This document shows, in pieces, positions 14,475 through 25,412 of a stretch of 64,000 nt of DNA (positions are counted from its first letter, which is position 1; every line of letters starts with the position of its first letter). Source of the DNA: Dactylosporangium fulvum (GTDB taxonomy: Bacteria; Actinomycetota; Actinomycetes; Mycobacteriales; Micromonosporaceae); contig NZ_CP073720.1 of NCBI RefSeq assembly GCF_025137375.1, positions 2,690,501 through 2,754,500 on the forward strand. The letters are read 5' to 3'. The notes below the pieces were generated by a model. The model was not told the DNA's origin. It saw only the letters and a program-made list of their open reading frames with translations, and searched no databases. Made by a program: the position numbers and the translations under genes.

Positions 14475-16919
14475 TCACCGCTCCGGCGTGAACATCTCGG
14501 CCGTGTTGGTGCCGCGGAGCTGCTCGGCCGGGCTGTAGCCGCCGATCACGAAGATGGAACCGCGGCCGGTGGCGAGCGCCATGCCGGCGCGGGGCATCGT
14601 GAGCTTCGGCAGCAGGGGTGTCTTGGACTGGTCCTCGCACCACCAGTCGTACACCTCCGAGCCGTTGTGGCCGCCCAGCACGCAGAGGCCGACACCTTCG
14701 ATCTTGACGGCCGCGGCGCCCTCGCGGGGGTGGTCGAGCTTGAGGTCGGTGTCCACGACCTTCCGCTGCCGCAGGATGTCGACGTCGTCGTACTGCTCGT
14801 TGTTGTTGCGCTGGAAGACCCCGCCGACGAAGAGGACCGTCCCGGCCCCGTCACTCACCGCGGCGAGCTTCTCCCGCGGCTTGCTCAGCTTGCCGACGAC
14901 CTGCCACTTGGTGCCGTCGTTGCTCAGCCCCCAGATCGTGTCCTTGGCCATGCCGTCCGTGCCCGTGCCACCCGCGTAGACGATGCCCTGCCCGTCCCAC
15001 ACCGCGGCGCCCGAGTTGCGCGACTCCGGCAGCGGGACCTTCGCCGCCCAGTTGCCGTCCTTGTCCAGCCGCAACACCTGGTCGCTGGCGCCGTTGGGGG
15101 TCCAGCCGCCGATCACCCACAGCGATCCCACCGGGTCCACGACGACACCCATGTGGCTGGTCGGCCTGGGAAGGTCGGGCCCCTTCACCCAGGTGCCCCG
15201 GTCGCCCTGTTCCAGGTCGTAGATCCACACCGACGCGAGATGCTTGCGCGGGTCCGCGGCGGTGAACCCGCCGATGACGTAGAGCCTCGTGCCGACGACG
15301 GCGGCGCCGGCGGCCTCGATCCCGACCTTCGCGCCGTCGGCCTCGGTGGGGACGTCCGGCAACCGCTTCCACGAGCCGATCGGCTCCGGCGCCGCACCGG
15401 TGCCGCCGCGGTTCTCCTTGTCCCGGAACGCGGTCAGCGCCCAGATGCCGCCACCGATGAGCACGAGCAGCACGACGAGCCCGGCGAGCAGCATGCGGCG
15501 GTTGCGGCCCGTCGCCGGAGGAGCCTCGCCGCCCGGCTCCGCGGCGAGCCGCACCGGCGCGTTCGCTCCGTGCCCGGCGACGTCCGCCACCGTCGCCGCG
15601 GGAGAGACCGGCGTGCCGGAGGCGGCGAACGCGGGGGACACCGGGACCGGCACGTCCGAGCCGGGCTGGGCGGACACGGGCGCGGTCGACACCGGTGTGA
15701 CCGAGGCGGCGGCCGACGAGACCGGCGCGGTGCTCGGCGAGCCGTACACAGAAGACCGCGGCCCGGCAGGCGGCGCCTGATGCCCGCCGCCGAAGGCACC
15801 GCCCACCGGCGCCGACCCGGTCGCGACGCCGAGCCGGCCGTCGGTGCCGAGCTCCGCCGGGTGGACCACGGCGCCCTCGGCGACCGGGAGCTCCGGCTGC
15901 TCCAGCACCGTCGGCGCGATCCGCAGCTCGCGGTGCAGCATCCGGGCGACGAGCGGCACGCGTGACGAACCACCGACGAGCATGATGCCGGCGAGCTGGT
16001 CGGTCTCGAGGTGGCACTCCTGGACGACCCGGGCGGTCTCCGCGACGGTACGGCGGATCATCGGCCCGATCCGCCGCTCCAGCTCCTCACGGGTGAGGTG
16101 GAGCGCGGCCTCGACACCCGGCACGGACACCGGCGCGGCCGTGGTGCGCGACAGCATCTCCTTCGCGCCGCGGATGTCATCCCAGAACAGCCGCCGGTCG
16201 CGGCGGTCCTGGGCGGTCACCGGCTGCTCGAGGCGGCGCCACACGTCCGGCTGGGTCGTGCGCAGTACCTCGCCCAGGAGCTCGACGAGCGCCGCGTCGA
16301 TGTCGAGGCCGCCGGCGTCCTCCAGGCCGCCGGAGCCGATGACGGTGAAGCCCTGCTCGTCGTTGCGCACGACCGCGACGTCGACGGTGCCGCCGCCGAA
16401 GTCGTAGACGGCCATGGCCGAGCCGCGGGGCAGCGGGTGGTTGAGCGCGCTGATGAAGTACCGCGCCGCGGCGACCGGCTCGGGCACCAGGCTCACCTGC
16501 GGGAAGCCGGCCGCGACCGCGGCGTCGTGGAGCAGGGAGCGGCGCATCCGGCCCCACGACGCCGGACAGGTCAGCACCGCGGGCGGCGGGAGCCGGGTGA
16601 TCTCGCCGACCCCGACGGCGACGCTGCGCAGCACCGCGGTCAGCAGGTGCACGGTCGGCACCTCGGCGTCGCCGAGGAGCACCGCCGCCTCACCGAGGCG
16701 GCGCTTCGGGTTGGGCTCGAAGCGGCCCGGGTCGAGCTGCGCGAGCCGCTGGGCGTCGCGACCGACCGCGAGCTGCCCGTTATCCTGCATGAAGACGGCC
16801 GACGGCATCAGCGGCGCGCCGTCGAACAGGACGGGGCGCCGACGCCCGTCGGGGGACCGGATCACGGCGACCGTGTTGGAGGTGCCGAGGTCGATGCCGA
16901 CGACGAAGCCGCTCGTCAC
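14475..16919 (-). CDS. Hsp70-type ATPase fused to membrane anchor and kelch-repeat domain
   Basis: An 814-residue protein. The N-terminal ~380 residues are an actin-fold Hsp70 nucleotide-binding domain (VGIDLGTSNTVAVI, VYDFGGGTVDVAVV, MLVGGSSRVPLV) without the usual peptide-binding domain. A Ser/Pro/Ala-rich linker leads to one membrane helix (RRMLLAGLVVLLVLIGGGIW, about residue 480). The ~300 residues after it are predicted extracellular and carry kelch repeats (LYVIGGFT, LWVIGGWT, VLFVGGVF, LCVLGGH, IFVIGGY), i.e. a beta-propeller. The GTG start at 16919 has AGGAGG upstream. The layout suggests ATP-dependent conformational signalling to a surface adhesion or sensor propeller. A sister protein lies at 36099. 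Confidence 0.85.
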   Translation of the reverse strand: MTSGFVVGIDLGTSNTVAVIRSPDGRRRPVLFDGAPLMPSAVFMQDNGQLAVGRDAQRLAQLDPGRFEPNPKRRLGEAAVLLGDAEVPTVHLLTAVLRSVAVGVGEITRLPPPAVLTCPASWGRMRRSLLHDAAVAAGFPQVSLVPEPVAAARYFISALNHPLPRGSAMAVYDFGGGTVDVAVVRNDEQGFTVIGSGGLEDAGGLDIDAALVELLGEVLRTTQPDVWRRLEQPVTAQDRRDRRLFWDDIRGAKEMLSRTTAAPVSVPGVEAALHLTREELERRIGPMIRRTVAETARVVQECHLETDQLAGIMLVGGSSRVPLVARMLHRELRIAPTVLEQPELPVAEGAVVHPAELGTDGRLGVATGSAPVGGAFGGGHQAPPAGPRSSVYGSPSTAPVSSAAASVTPVSTAPVSAQPGSDVPVPVSPAFAASGTPVSPAATVADVAGHGANAPVRLAAEPGGEAPPATGRNRRMLLAGLVVLLVLIGGGIWALTAFRDKENRGGTGAAPEPIGSWKRLPDVPTEADGAKVGIEAAGAAVVGTRLYVIGGFTAADPRKHLASVWIYDLEQGDRGTWVKGPDLPRPTSHMGVVVDPVGSLWVIGGWTPNGASDQVLRLDKDGNWAAKVPLPESRNSGAAVWDGQGIVYAGGTGTDGMAKDTIWGLSNDGTKWQVVGKLSKPREKLAAVSDGAGTVLFVGGVFQRNNNEQYDDVDILRQRKVVDTDLKLDHPREGAAAVKIEGVGLCVLGGHNGSEVYDWWCEDQSKTPLLPKLTMPRAGMALATGRGSIFVIGGYSPAEQLRGTNTAEMFTPER

Positions 16920-17000
16920 GACGACCTCCTCATGCTGTGATGCTCCCTGTCCGAATCGATGACGGCGGCGATGCCAGCGGCACGGTACGACACCAAACCG

Positions 17001-18119
17001 TCACCCCGATCGGGACGACGGCGGCGCGGTTCGGGGCACCTGGGACGGGGACCACCGGGTGTCGAAGTACGGCTGGGCCACACCCTTGGCGAACGCCTCC
17101 GACGCGGACTTCGACGCCGCGATGCGCCAGTCGGTCTCCTTGACCGACTCGTACCACAGGAAGCCGATGATCTCCGGGTGCTTCGGCAGCGTCCGGAGCA
17201 GGTCCGCGACCCACTCGGCCTTCCGCCCGGCCTCGTCCGTGGCGCCGACCTCGGTGACCACGACCGGCCGCTTGGAGACCGACTGCAGTTCGTTGAGCGT
17301 GGGCTGGTAGATCTGCGCGAAGGTGCGGTACCGCTCCATGTGGGCGGTGCCGTAGTACCCCGAGAGGCCGACCCAGTCGACGTAGGTGTCACCGGGGTAC
17401 AGCTGCGACAGCGGCGTCGAGTTGTCGTAGCGGACGTTCGGGCTCCACACCCAGATCGCGTTCCGCGCGCCGGCCGCCTCGAACAGGTCGTGCACGTGCC
17501 GCCAGGCGGCCACGTAGTCGCCGCGCCGGTTGCCGTTGGCGGACTCGCACCAGGGGTACCAGTAACCGTTCATCTCGTGCGCGAACCGGATCGCCACCGG
17601 ATACCCCAGGCCCTTGATCCCGTCGGCCCAGGCCAGGATGTACGGGTCGAACGCCCCGCCCGTGATCCTCGCCAGCCGGTACTCGGGCTGCGTGCCGCGC
17701 TCGGTGTCCACATCGGACTCCCCGCGGTAGTCCCACGGCTCCCAGCCGAGCATCGGGAGCATACCCCGGTTGACGATCCGGTCGAACGGCTGCCGGTCGA
17801 ACGTCTTGTGGACCGCCCAGCCGCGGGCGAACATCATCACCTGCGGCTGTTTCCCGGCCGCCTGCACGAAACCGTTGTAGTCGGTGAGGTCGCCGGGGCC
17901 GCGGTCGGTGAAGACACCGAAGAAGGCCCTGCCCACCGGCGGGAACAGCACCGGGGCCGAGGACCGGGGTCCCGGTGTGAACGTCGGCAGCGGCTCGGCG
18001 AGCTTCTCCTCCCAGCGCGCGGACGGCGACGTCATGGCCTCGACGCGCGGCGCGACCACAAAGACGTAGCCGCCGATGAGCAGCAGCGCGAGGGCCATGA
18101 TGCGGGGCAGCGTGATCAT
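17001..18119 (-). CDS. Secreted or membrane-tethered glycoside hydrolase family 26-like enzyme
   Basis: A 372-residue protein. An N-terminal signal anchor (MALALLLIGGYVFVVAP) precedes a (beta/alpha)8 domain with RFAHEMNGYWYPW (acid/base Glu) and VVVTEVGATDE (nucleophile Glu), as in GH26 mannanases and glucanases. It probably cuts or edits a beta-linked polysaccharide outside the membrane. The ATG at 18119 overlaps the stop of the cellulose-synthase-like gene (ATGA), so hydrolase and polymerase are made together. This is the pattern in polysaccharide secretion loci, where the hydrolase trims the nascent chain. Confidence 0.88.
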   Translation of the reverse strand: MITLPRIMALALLLIGGYVFVVAPRVEAMTSPSARWEEKLAEPLPTFTPGPRSSAPVLFPPVGRAFFGVFTDRGPGDLTDYNGFVQAAGKQPQVMMFARGWAVHKTFDRQPFDRIVNRGMLPMLGWEPWDYRGESDVDTERGTQPEYRLARITGGAFDPYILAWADGIKGLGYPVAIRFAHEMNGYWYPWCESANGNRRGDYVAAWRHVHDLFEAAGARNAIWVWSPNVRYDNSTPLSQLYPGDTYVDWVGLSGYYGTAHMERYRTFAQIYQPTLNELQSVSKRPVVVTEVGATDEAGRKAEWVADLLRTLPKHPEIIGFLWYESVKETDWRIAASKSASEAFAKGVAQPYFDTRWSPSQVPRTAPPSSRSG

Positions 18120-20077
18120 GCGGTGCCTCCGCGCGCGGGTGCGGCGGCGGGTCGCAGGCCGGCCGTCGGCACCGCCGGAATCCTCGGGACGGTGGGCAGG
18201 TCGGACACGTCGATCGACCCGTGCGCCGAAGCGGTGCCCTTGATCGTGATGAGGAGTGTCGGCGGCGCGTCCTCGTCCTCGGGCTCCGCGGCGCGCCGGT
18301 CGCGCAGCCAGGTGCACCACGCGATGAGCGGCGGCAGCACGCCGACGAGCACGCCGACGGCGGCCCACAGGCGCAGGGCCCAGGAGTCGTACCCGAACCA
18401 GGCGCTCGAGCCGAGCAGCGCGACGCCGACGAGCGCCCAGATGGCGTGCGTGCGGAACGACTTCGGCCCGTCGACGCTGCGCAGGCGGCCCTTCGCCGTC
18501 ACCGCGTAGGCGAGCGGCCTGCGCAGCAGCGCCGCCGTGCCCGCCGCCACGTAGATCGGCACGGCGAACAGCGCGAGCAGCATGCCGTGGACACCGAGCT
18601 CCGTGCGCTCGTGCCGGGCCAGGTTGAAGCGGCGCAGCCACAGCCACAGCACCGCCCAGGTGCCCATGCTCGCCGACCACAGGCCGAGCCACAGCCGCCA
18701 GTCGACGTCGGCCGCGTTGATGCCGAGGCCGAGATACGTGCCGGTGGCCGCGACGCCGGACACCGCGGCGAGGGCGACGCTCGGGTAGTAGGACTGGACG
18801 AGGCCGTAGCACAGCCGCTGCCCGGCGCCGAGCTTGCGCAGGTGCGGCCGGCTGCGGCGCAGCAGGATCTCCCACACCCCGTAGGCCCAGCGCTTCTGCT
18901 GGTTGAAGTAGTCGGTCCAGCTCGTCGGGCCCTCGCCGATCGCGATAACGTCGGGTGTGTAGACGCCTTTCCAGCGGCGGTCGGTGAGCGGGTTCCTCGC
19001 GCCCATCACGACCATGCTCGTGAGGTGGTCCTCGATGATCGAGTCCTGGTAGCCGTCGACGACGGCCCAGGCGAGCGGCCGGTAGAGGTGGTTGGTGCCG
19101 ATGAGCAGCGGCGCGTTCAAGCCGTTGCCGCCGCGCTCGATGAGGCCGCTGAAGAGGTACTGCTGGACCGAGGCGCCGTGCACGACCCAGCCGTTGTGCA
19201 TGTTGCCGTACACCTGCGGGGCGACGACAAACGCGACGTCGGGGTCGCGGAAGTAACCGACGGTGCGCTCGAGGAAGCTCGGCAGCGGCATGTGGTCGGG
19301 GTCCATCTGCGCGACGACGTCGTAGACGTGCTCGTGGGTGGCCCGCCAGGCGTTGTGGTTGCCGGACTTGGTCTTCGCCCGGAACGCGCCGTGCTCCTGG
19401 TTGAACCCGGGCCGGCCCTTGCGGCTGAAGTGGTGCACGCCGAGCCGCTTGGCCATCGCCTTGACCCGCGGGTCGTCGCCCTCGTCGAGGATCCAGATGT
19501 CGACCTGTCCGGCGTACCGGACCTTCTGCATCGCCATCAGGGAGCGCTCGACGACGTCGATGGGCTCCTTCGACGGCACGATCGTCGTCAGCATCGCGAT
19601 GCGCAGGCCCTGTTCCGGCACCATCGGCACCGGGTCGCGTGCCTGCCAGGCGAAGACCCACACCGCGAGGTTCTGCAGCAGGCGCACGCCCTCGCCGAGC
19701 ACCACGAAGCAGAAGGCGATCCGGGCCGCGATCACGTGCCAGTCGCCGGGTCCGACCTGCGGCAGGTCCGGTCCGGGGATGTGCCGGGGCAGGACGAGCC
19801 AGCCGAGGAAGACCAGCCCGGTGAGGAAATTGGCCGCGATGAGCAGCGACAGCACGACCCGCTGCGCCGGACGGGCCGTGTGCCGGAAGACGACGGGCAG
19901 GTGCGGCCCCGCCGGAGTGGTCAGCGGCCCGGTCAGGGTGTTGCACGCCTCGTAGGCGCGGTGCGTCTCGGCGAGATTCTGCTGTTGTCGCGCGACGCGC
20001 TGTTGGGCGCGGGTGGGTTTCCCGGTGGTCACGGCGGGTTCCGGGTTCGCTGATCGGGGCACGGCGGTGTCCAGCAA
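18116..20077 (-). CDS. Family 2 glycosyltransferase, cellulose/mannan-synthase-like
   Basis: A 653-residue membrane polymerase. Catalytic motifs of processive GT2 enzymes are present: WILDEGDD, VAQMDPDHMP (DxD), SIIEDHLTS (acceptor-side base) and FNQQKRWAYG (QxxRW). Two membrane helices precede the catalytic domain and four or more follow it. The TTG at 20077 is chosen because GGAGG lies 8 bases upstream; longer frames extend through AT-richer control sequence. It should polymerise a beta-glycan from nucleotide sugars and export it. The coupled GH26 gene supports a secreted polymer; no PilZ domain is visible. Confidence 0.85.
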   Translation of the reverse strand: MLDTAVPRSANPEPAVTTGKPTRAQQRVARQQQNLAETHRAYEACNTLTGPLTTPAGPHLPVVFRHTARPAQRVVLSLLIAANFLTGLVFLGWLVLPRHIPGPDLPQVGPGDWHVIAARIAFCFVVLGEGVRLLQNLAVWVFAWQARDPVPMVPEQGLRIAMLTTIVPSKEPIDVVERSLMAMQKVRYAGQVDIWILDEGDDPRVKAMAKRLGVHHFSRKGRPGFNQEHGAFRAKTKSGNHNAWRATHEHVYDVVAQMDPDHMPLPSFLERTVGYFRDPDVAFVVAPQVYGNMHNGWVVHGASVQQYLFSGLIERGGNGLNAPLLIGTNHLYRPLAWAVVDGYQDSIIEDHLTSMVVMGARNPLTDRRWKGVYTPDVIAIGEGPTSWTDYFNQQKRWAYGVWEILLRRSRPHLRKLGAGQRLCYGLVQSYYPSVALAAVSGVAATGTYLGLGINAADVDWRLWLGLWSASMGTWAVLWLWLRRFNLARHERTELGVHGMLLALFAVPIYVAAGTAALLRRPLAYAVTAKGRLRSVDGPKSFRTHAIWALVGVALLGSSAWFGYDSWALRLWAAVGVLVGVLPPLIAWCTWLRDRRAAEPEDEDAPPTLLITIKGTASAHGSIDVSDLPTVPRIPAVPTAGLRPAAAPARGGTA

Positions 20078-20448
20078 CGACCCGGCCTCCGATCTTTTCC
20101 GCGGGAAATGATGATTCGGCGTCGCATGGATGGATGTAACGCCGATCGTAGGCCGGGTGGTCATCCAGCGGAATCGAGAAAGTGCTTCGGCGACTCGGTG
20201 CCGAAATGGACCTTGAGCAGGAGTTTTCCAAGATCTGAATGGGGAATGTAGCGGATCCGACAGGACATGTCCGCCCATTCTCCGCGAGCCCGCCGATCGC
20301 TTTTCGGAACCATTCCATGATCGGTCCGTCATGCTGTGCGGATCAGGCGTGGCGTCGACTTGATACTGTCAATGTTCCGACGAATCCGCACCTATTTTCG
20401 GCACCTTCCGGCGTGACCGGCTGACGACACTACGATGGGAGCAGCAGG
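20078..20448. promoter_or_regulatory. 371 bp AT-richer divergent control region with 13 bp inverted repeat
   Basis: This is the longest gene-free stretch in the window and is visibly less GC-rich than its surroundings. It separates the GT2/GH26 operon (minus) from an esterase gene (plus). TTGATACTGTCAA at 20360-20372 is an imperfect inverted repeat (6 bp arms, one mismatch); read from the minus strand it gives a consensus -35, TTGACA. TACGAT at 20431-20436 could be a -10 for the esterase. The ~280 bases between the repeat and the GT2 start would make a long untranslated leader. I could not match it to a known riboswitch. Confidence 0.5.
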
Positions 20449-21219
20449 ATGGCGCTGTTGCGCTGCGACTTCTTCTCCGCCGCCCTCGGCATGAGCACGT
20501 CGATGACGGTGCTGCTGCCGGAATCGGCGAGCGGGCAGATCGGCATGGGCGGCAGCCACCGCACCGGCGAGTTTCCCACCCTCTACCTGTTGCACGGCCT
20601 CAGCGACGACGACACGACCTGGGTGCGTCGCACCTCGCTGGAGCGATACGTCTCCGAGCTCGGCCTGGCCGTGGTGATGCCGCAGGTGCAGCGCAGCTTC
20701 TACGCCGACGAGGTCTTCGGCCGGCCGTACTGGACGTTCGTCGCCGACGAGCTGCCCCGGGCGGCCCGCGGCTTCTTCCGGTTGTCCGCGCGCCGCGAGG
20801 ACACCTTCGTCGCCGGCCTCTCGATGGGCGGCTACGGCGCGTTCAAGCTGGCCCTGCGCCACCCCGACCGCTTCGCGGCGGCCGCCAGCCTCTCCGGCGT
20901 GCTCGACCTGGCCGGCCGCGTGAAGATGCTGTCCAGGCCCGAGGACCCGCGCATCTGGCAGCGGATCTTCGGTGACCCGCCCGCGATCGAGGGCACCGGC
21001 GACGACCTGCTGCACCTGCTCCGGGAGGTCGAGAACCCGCCGGCGCTCTACCTGACCTGCGGCACCGAGGACGTGCTGCATCCGTCCAACGTGGTCTTCC
21101 GCGACGCCTGCGCCGCGCAAGGGGTGCCGCTCACCGTCGACTTCTCGCCGGGTGAGCACGAGTGGGGCTTCTGGGACGCGAAGATCCGTGACGTGCTCGC
21201 CTGGCTGCCGCTGCGATGA
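20449..21219 (+). CDS. Alpha/beta-hydrolase esterase (EstA/antigen-85-like)
   Basis: A 256-residue esterase of the tributyrin-esterase/S-formylglutathione-hydrolase type. TLYLLHGLSDDDTTW provides the oxyanion region, AGLSMGGYGAFKLAL the nucleophile (GxSxG), and SPGEHEWGFWD the catalytic His; an Asp follows LTCGTED. It has no signal peptide, so it is probably cytoplasmic and active on short-chain acyl esters. ATG 20449 has a purine-rich GGGAGCAGCAGG stretch directly upstream. It faces the acetyltransferase gene convergently. Confidence 0.87.
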   Translation: MALLRCDFFSAALGMSTSMTVLLPESASGQIGMGGSHRTGEFPTLYLLHGLSDDDTTWVRRTSLERYVSELGLAVVMPQVQRSFYADEVFGRPYWTFVADELPRAARGFFRLSARREDTFVAGLSMGGYGAFKLALRHPDRFAAAASLSGVLDLAGRVKMLSRPEDPRIWQRIFGDPPAIEGTGDDLLHLLREVENPPALYLTCGTEDVLHPSNVVFRDACAAQGVPLTVDFSPGEHEWGFWDAKIRDVLAWLPLR

Positions 21220-21269
21220 TCAGGGGACCAGCACCACGCGGGCGGGCCGGGCCGAGCCGGGCGCCGGGA

Positions 21270-21953
21270 TCAGCCGGGGACGCGGACCGCGCGGAACCTC
21301 GTCCGGCGGCGCAGCCGGAAGCCGATCGACTCGTAGAGCCGGATCGCGCCGGTGTTCGACGCCGAGGTGTGGAGGAACGGCTGCTCGCCGCGGGCGCGGA
21401 TGCCGGCCGCCACCGCGCGGACGAGGCGCGTCGCCAGGCCCCGGCCGCGAAACTCCGCGTCGGTGCAGACCGCGCTGATCTCCGTCCAGCCGGGTGGACG
21501 CAGCCGCTCGCCCGCCATCGCCACCAGCCTGCCCTCGTGGCGGATCCCGAGGTACGTGCCGAGCTCGACCGTCCGCCGGAGGAACGGGCCCGGCTGGGTC
21601 CGCGCCACCAGGTCGAGAATCTCCGGCACGTCCGCCGCGGTCAGCACGACCGCGGCCGGGTCCGGCGCGGCGGCGAGGGACACGTCGACGAGCTGCACGC
21701 CGGCGAGGTCCATCACCACTTCCCAATCGGCCGGTGGCGGGGGCGCGGTGCCCGTCACCGTCACCGCCGAGCCCGGGCCGACGAGCTTCGCCACGTCGTC
21801 CCACACACCGGGGCCGGCGGTCGGCGCGACGGCGACGAACGGCGACACGTCGGGCTGGTAGCGTGCCGCCTGGCCCACGGTCTCGGCGAACCGGCGGTGC
21901 GGGCCGCTGAGCGCGGCCCACACCGGGCTGTCCAGGATGCTGTCGTCCATCAT
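21270..21953 (-). CDS. GNAT-family N-acetyltransferase
   Basis: A 227-residue protein with an FR47-like GNAT domain in its C-terminal half. ISAVCTDAEFRGRGLATRLVRAV carries the acetyl-CoA pyrophosphate-binding Q/RxxGxG/A motif (RGRGLA), and HTSASNTGAIRLYESIGFRL is the usual closing strand-helix. The N-terminal half is a divergent, family-specific lobe. The substrate is unknown. The start is taken at the first of two adjacent ATG codons (21953), after a GGGGA stretch; an extension to 21998 reads through non-conserved sequence. Confidence 0.85.
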   Translation of the reverse strand: MMDDSILDSPVWAALSGPHRRFAETVGQAARYQPDVSPFVAVAPTAGPGVWDDVAKLVGPGSAVTVTGTAPPPPADWEVVMDLAGVQLVDVSLAAAPDPAAVVLTAADVPEILDLVARTQPGPFLRRTVELGTYLGIRHEGRLVAMAGERLRPPGWTEISAVCTDAEFRGRGLATRLVRAVAAGIRARGEQPFLHTSASNTGAIRLYESIGFRLRRRTRFRAVRVPG

Positions 21954-22027
21954 TCCCCGTCGATCGGTAGGCCGGGCGGCTCGCCGGTGAGGTTCCACCG
22001 CGCCGGGATCTTCGCACAGTCCTCCGG

Positions 22028-23610
<1,583 letters not shown>

Positions 23611-23611
<1 letters not shown>

Positions 23612-24483
23612 CAGTGCCTCCCCTCGAAGCGCTCCTGCAGCCGGCGGCCGACCGAGGTGAGCGCGATGACGGTCAGGACCAGCGTGACGCCCGGCAGGAT
23701 CGCCGCCCACCACGCGACCCGCAGGTAGCTGCGGCTCTCGGACAGCATCGCGCCCCACTCCGGCGACGGCGGCTGCGGCCCCATGCCGAGGAACGACAGG
23801 GCGGCCGCGTTGATGATCGCCGCACCGAGCCCGATGGTGGCGAGGATCGGCAGCGGACCCAGCACGTTGGGCAGGATGTGCCGGGCCGCCAGCCGCCACC
23901 GGGACAGCCCGAACGTCACCGCCTGCTCCACGTAACCGGCGCGGCGCACCAGCAGCGTCTGCGCCCGCACCATGCGCCCGTAGCGCGGTGCGAAGGCCAG
24001 CGCGATCGCCATCACGAGGCTGGGCGTGCCGGGTTCGGTGAAGGCGATGAAGAGCAGCGCCAGCAGTACCTCGGGAAAGGCCGACAGCACGTCCAGCCCG
24101 CGGCTGAGCACCTCGTCGACGAACCGGGGCGACAGCCCCGCGACGAGGCCGATCAGCCCGCCGGCGACCACCGACAGCAGGGTCGATGCGACGCCGATGC
24201 TCAGCGAGTACCGGGCGCCGTACACGACCCGCGTGAACACGTCCCGGCCGAGCTGGTCGGTGCCGAACCAGTGGTCCGCGCTCGGCGGCCGCAGCGCGCC
24301 GATCGGGTCGGCGGCGAGCGGGTCGGTGCCGGTCAGCAGCCCGGGCGCGGCGACGGCGGCGACGACGAGCACCAGGAACGCGGCGGACACGACGACGCCC
24401 GGCGCCGGCCGGCGGCGCGGCCGGACGGACTCCTCGGGCGGTGTGGTGTCGACGATCGGGGGTGCCGGGAGGGTGACGGCCAT
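23611..24483 (-). CDS. ABC importer permease (DppC/OppC-like)
   Basis: A 290-residue membrane protein with six predicted helices. The N-terminal lead-in HWFGTDQLGRDVFTRVVYGAR is diagnostic of DppC-type permeases. The EAA loop appears as QAVTFGLSRWRLAARHILPNVL, which contacts the ATPase. The start at ATG 24483 follows the first permease stop by 5 bp. It forms a heterodimeric channel with the product of the gene at 24489. Confidence 0.92.
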
Positions 24484-24488
24484 CGGGT

Positions 24489-25409
24489 TCAGCCTTTCCG
24501 CAGTCGCGGGTCGATCAGCAGGTACGCGAGGTCGGCGAGCGTGCTGAGCGCCACGTAGATCAGCGCGGCCAGCATCACCACGGCGAGGACCACCGGGATG
24601 TCCTTGCTGCCGACCGCCTCGGTCGCGACCTCGCCGAGGCCGGGTCGGCCGAAGACCCGCTCGACGACGACGGCGGCGCTGAGCATGAAGCCGATCAGCG
24701 TGCCGGCCAGGGTCACGGCGGGCAGCAGGGCGTGGCGCAGGGCGTGCCGCCACACCAGCGCCAGCCGGGTGAGCCCGCGTGCGCGGGCGGTCACCGCGAA
24801 CGGCTCCTCGACGGCCCGCTCCAGCCCCTCGCGGATGACCTGGCTGAGCACGCCGCCGACCGGCAGGGCGAGCGAGGCGGCGGGCAGCACGAGCGCGGAC
24901 ACGTCGCGGTCGCCGGAGACCGGGAACCAGCCGAGCCGGAACGAGAACACGCTGAGCAGCAGGATGCCGATGAGGAACCCCGGTGCGGACACGACGGTCA
25001 GCTCGGCGGCGGAGACGAGGCCGCGCAGCCAGCGCGCCCGGCCGGCCGTGAGGACCGCCAGGCCGACGGCGATGACGACGCTGAACGCCGAGGCGAGCAG
25101 GGTCAGTTTCACCGTCGGCCAGACCTGGCTGCCGATGATGTCGACGACGGGCCGTTGCAGCACGTACGAGCGGCCGAAGTCGCCGTGCAGCAGCCGCCAC
25201 AGGTAGTCGACGTACTGCACGACGGCCGGCCGGTCCAGGCCGAGGTCCCGGGCGATCTGGGCGCGGATCTGCGGGGTGTCCGGCCCGTCACCGACGAGGG
25301 TGTCGACGGTGTCGCCCGGCGCGAGCCGCAGGGCGAGGTAGGCCGCGGTGGCGGCGGCCCAGAGGACCACCGCCCCGCTGCCGAGGCGCTTCAGGATCGC
25401 GGCCAGCAT
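24489..25409 (-). CDS. ABC importer permease (DppB/OppB-like)
   Basis: A 306-residue permease with six predicted helices. The DppB landmarks are the opening LKRLGSGAVVLWAAATAAYLAL, the periplasmic loop with DLGLDRPAVVQYVDYLWRLL and GDFGRSY, and the EAA loop [24 protein letters not shown] 25409 lies 3 bp after the binding-protein stop, so all four importer genes are packed as one operon. Its partner is the DppC-like permease. Confidence 0.92.
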   Translation of the reverse strand: MLAAILKRLGSGAVVLWAAATAAYLALRLAPGDTVDTLVGDGPDTPQIRAQIARDLGLDRPAVVQYVDYLWRLLHGDFGRSYVLQRPVVDIIGSQVWPTVKLTLLASAFSVVIAVGLAVLTAGRARWLRGLVSAAELTVVSAPGFLIGILLLSVFSFRLGWFPVSGDRDVSALVLPAASLALPVGGVLSQVIREGLERAVEEPFAVTARARGLTRLALVWRHALRHALLPAVTLAGTLIGFMLSAAVVVERVFGRPGLGEVATEAVGSKDIPVVLAVVMLAALIYVALSTLADLAYLLIDPRLRKG

Positions 25410-25412
25410 GTG

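Noticed and set aside
18120..20318. In-frame extension of the GH26 gene upstream through the GT2 gene
   Set aside because: The extension is Arg/Pro-rich shadow of GT2; the GH26 signal anchor begins exactly at ATG 18119.
20078..20372. c-di-GMP or c-di-AMP riboswitch ahead of the polysaccharide genes
   Set aside because: I looked for the conserved cores of GEMM and ydaO-type switches on the minus strand and did not find them. A structured leader of another kind remains possible.
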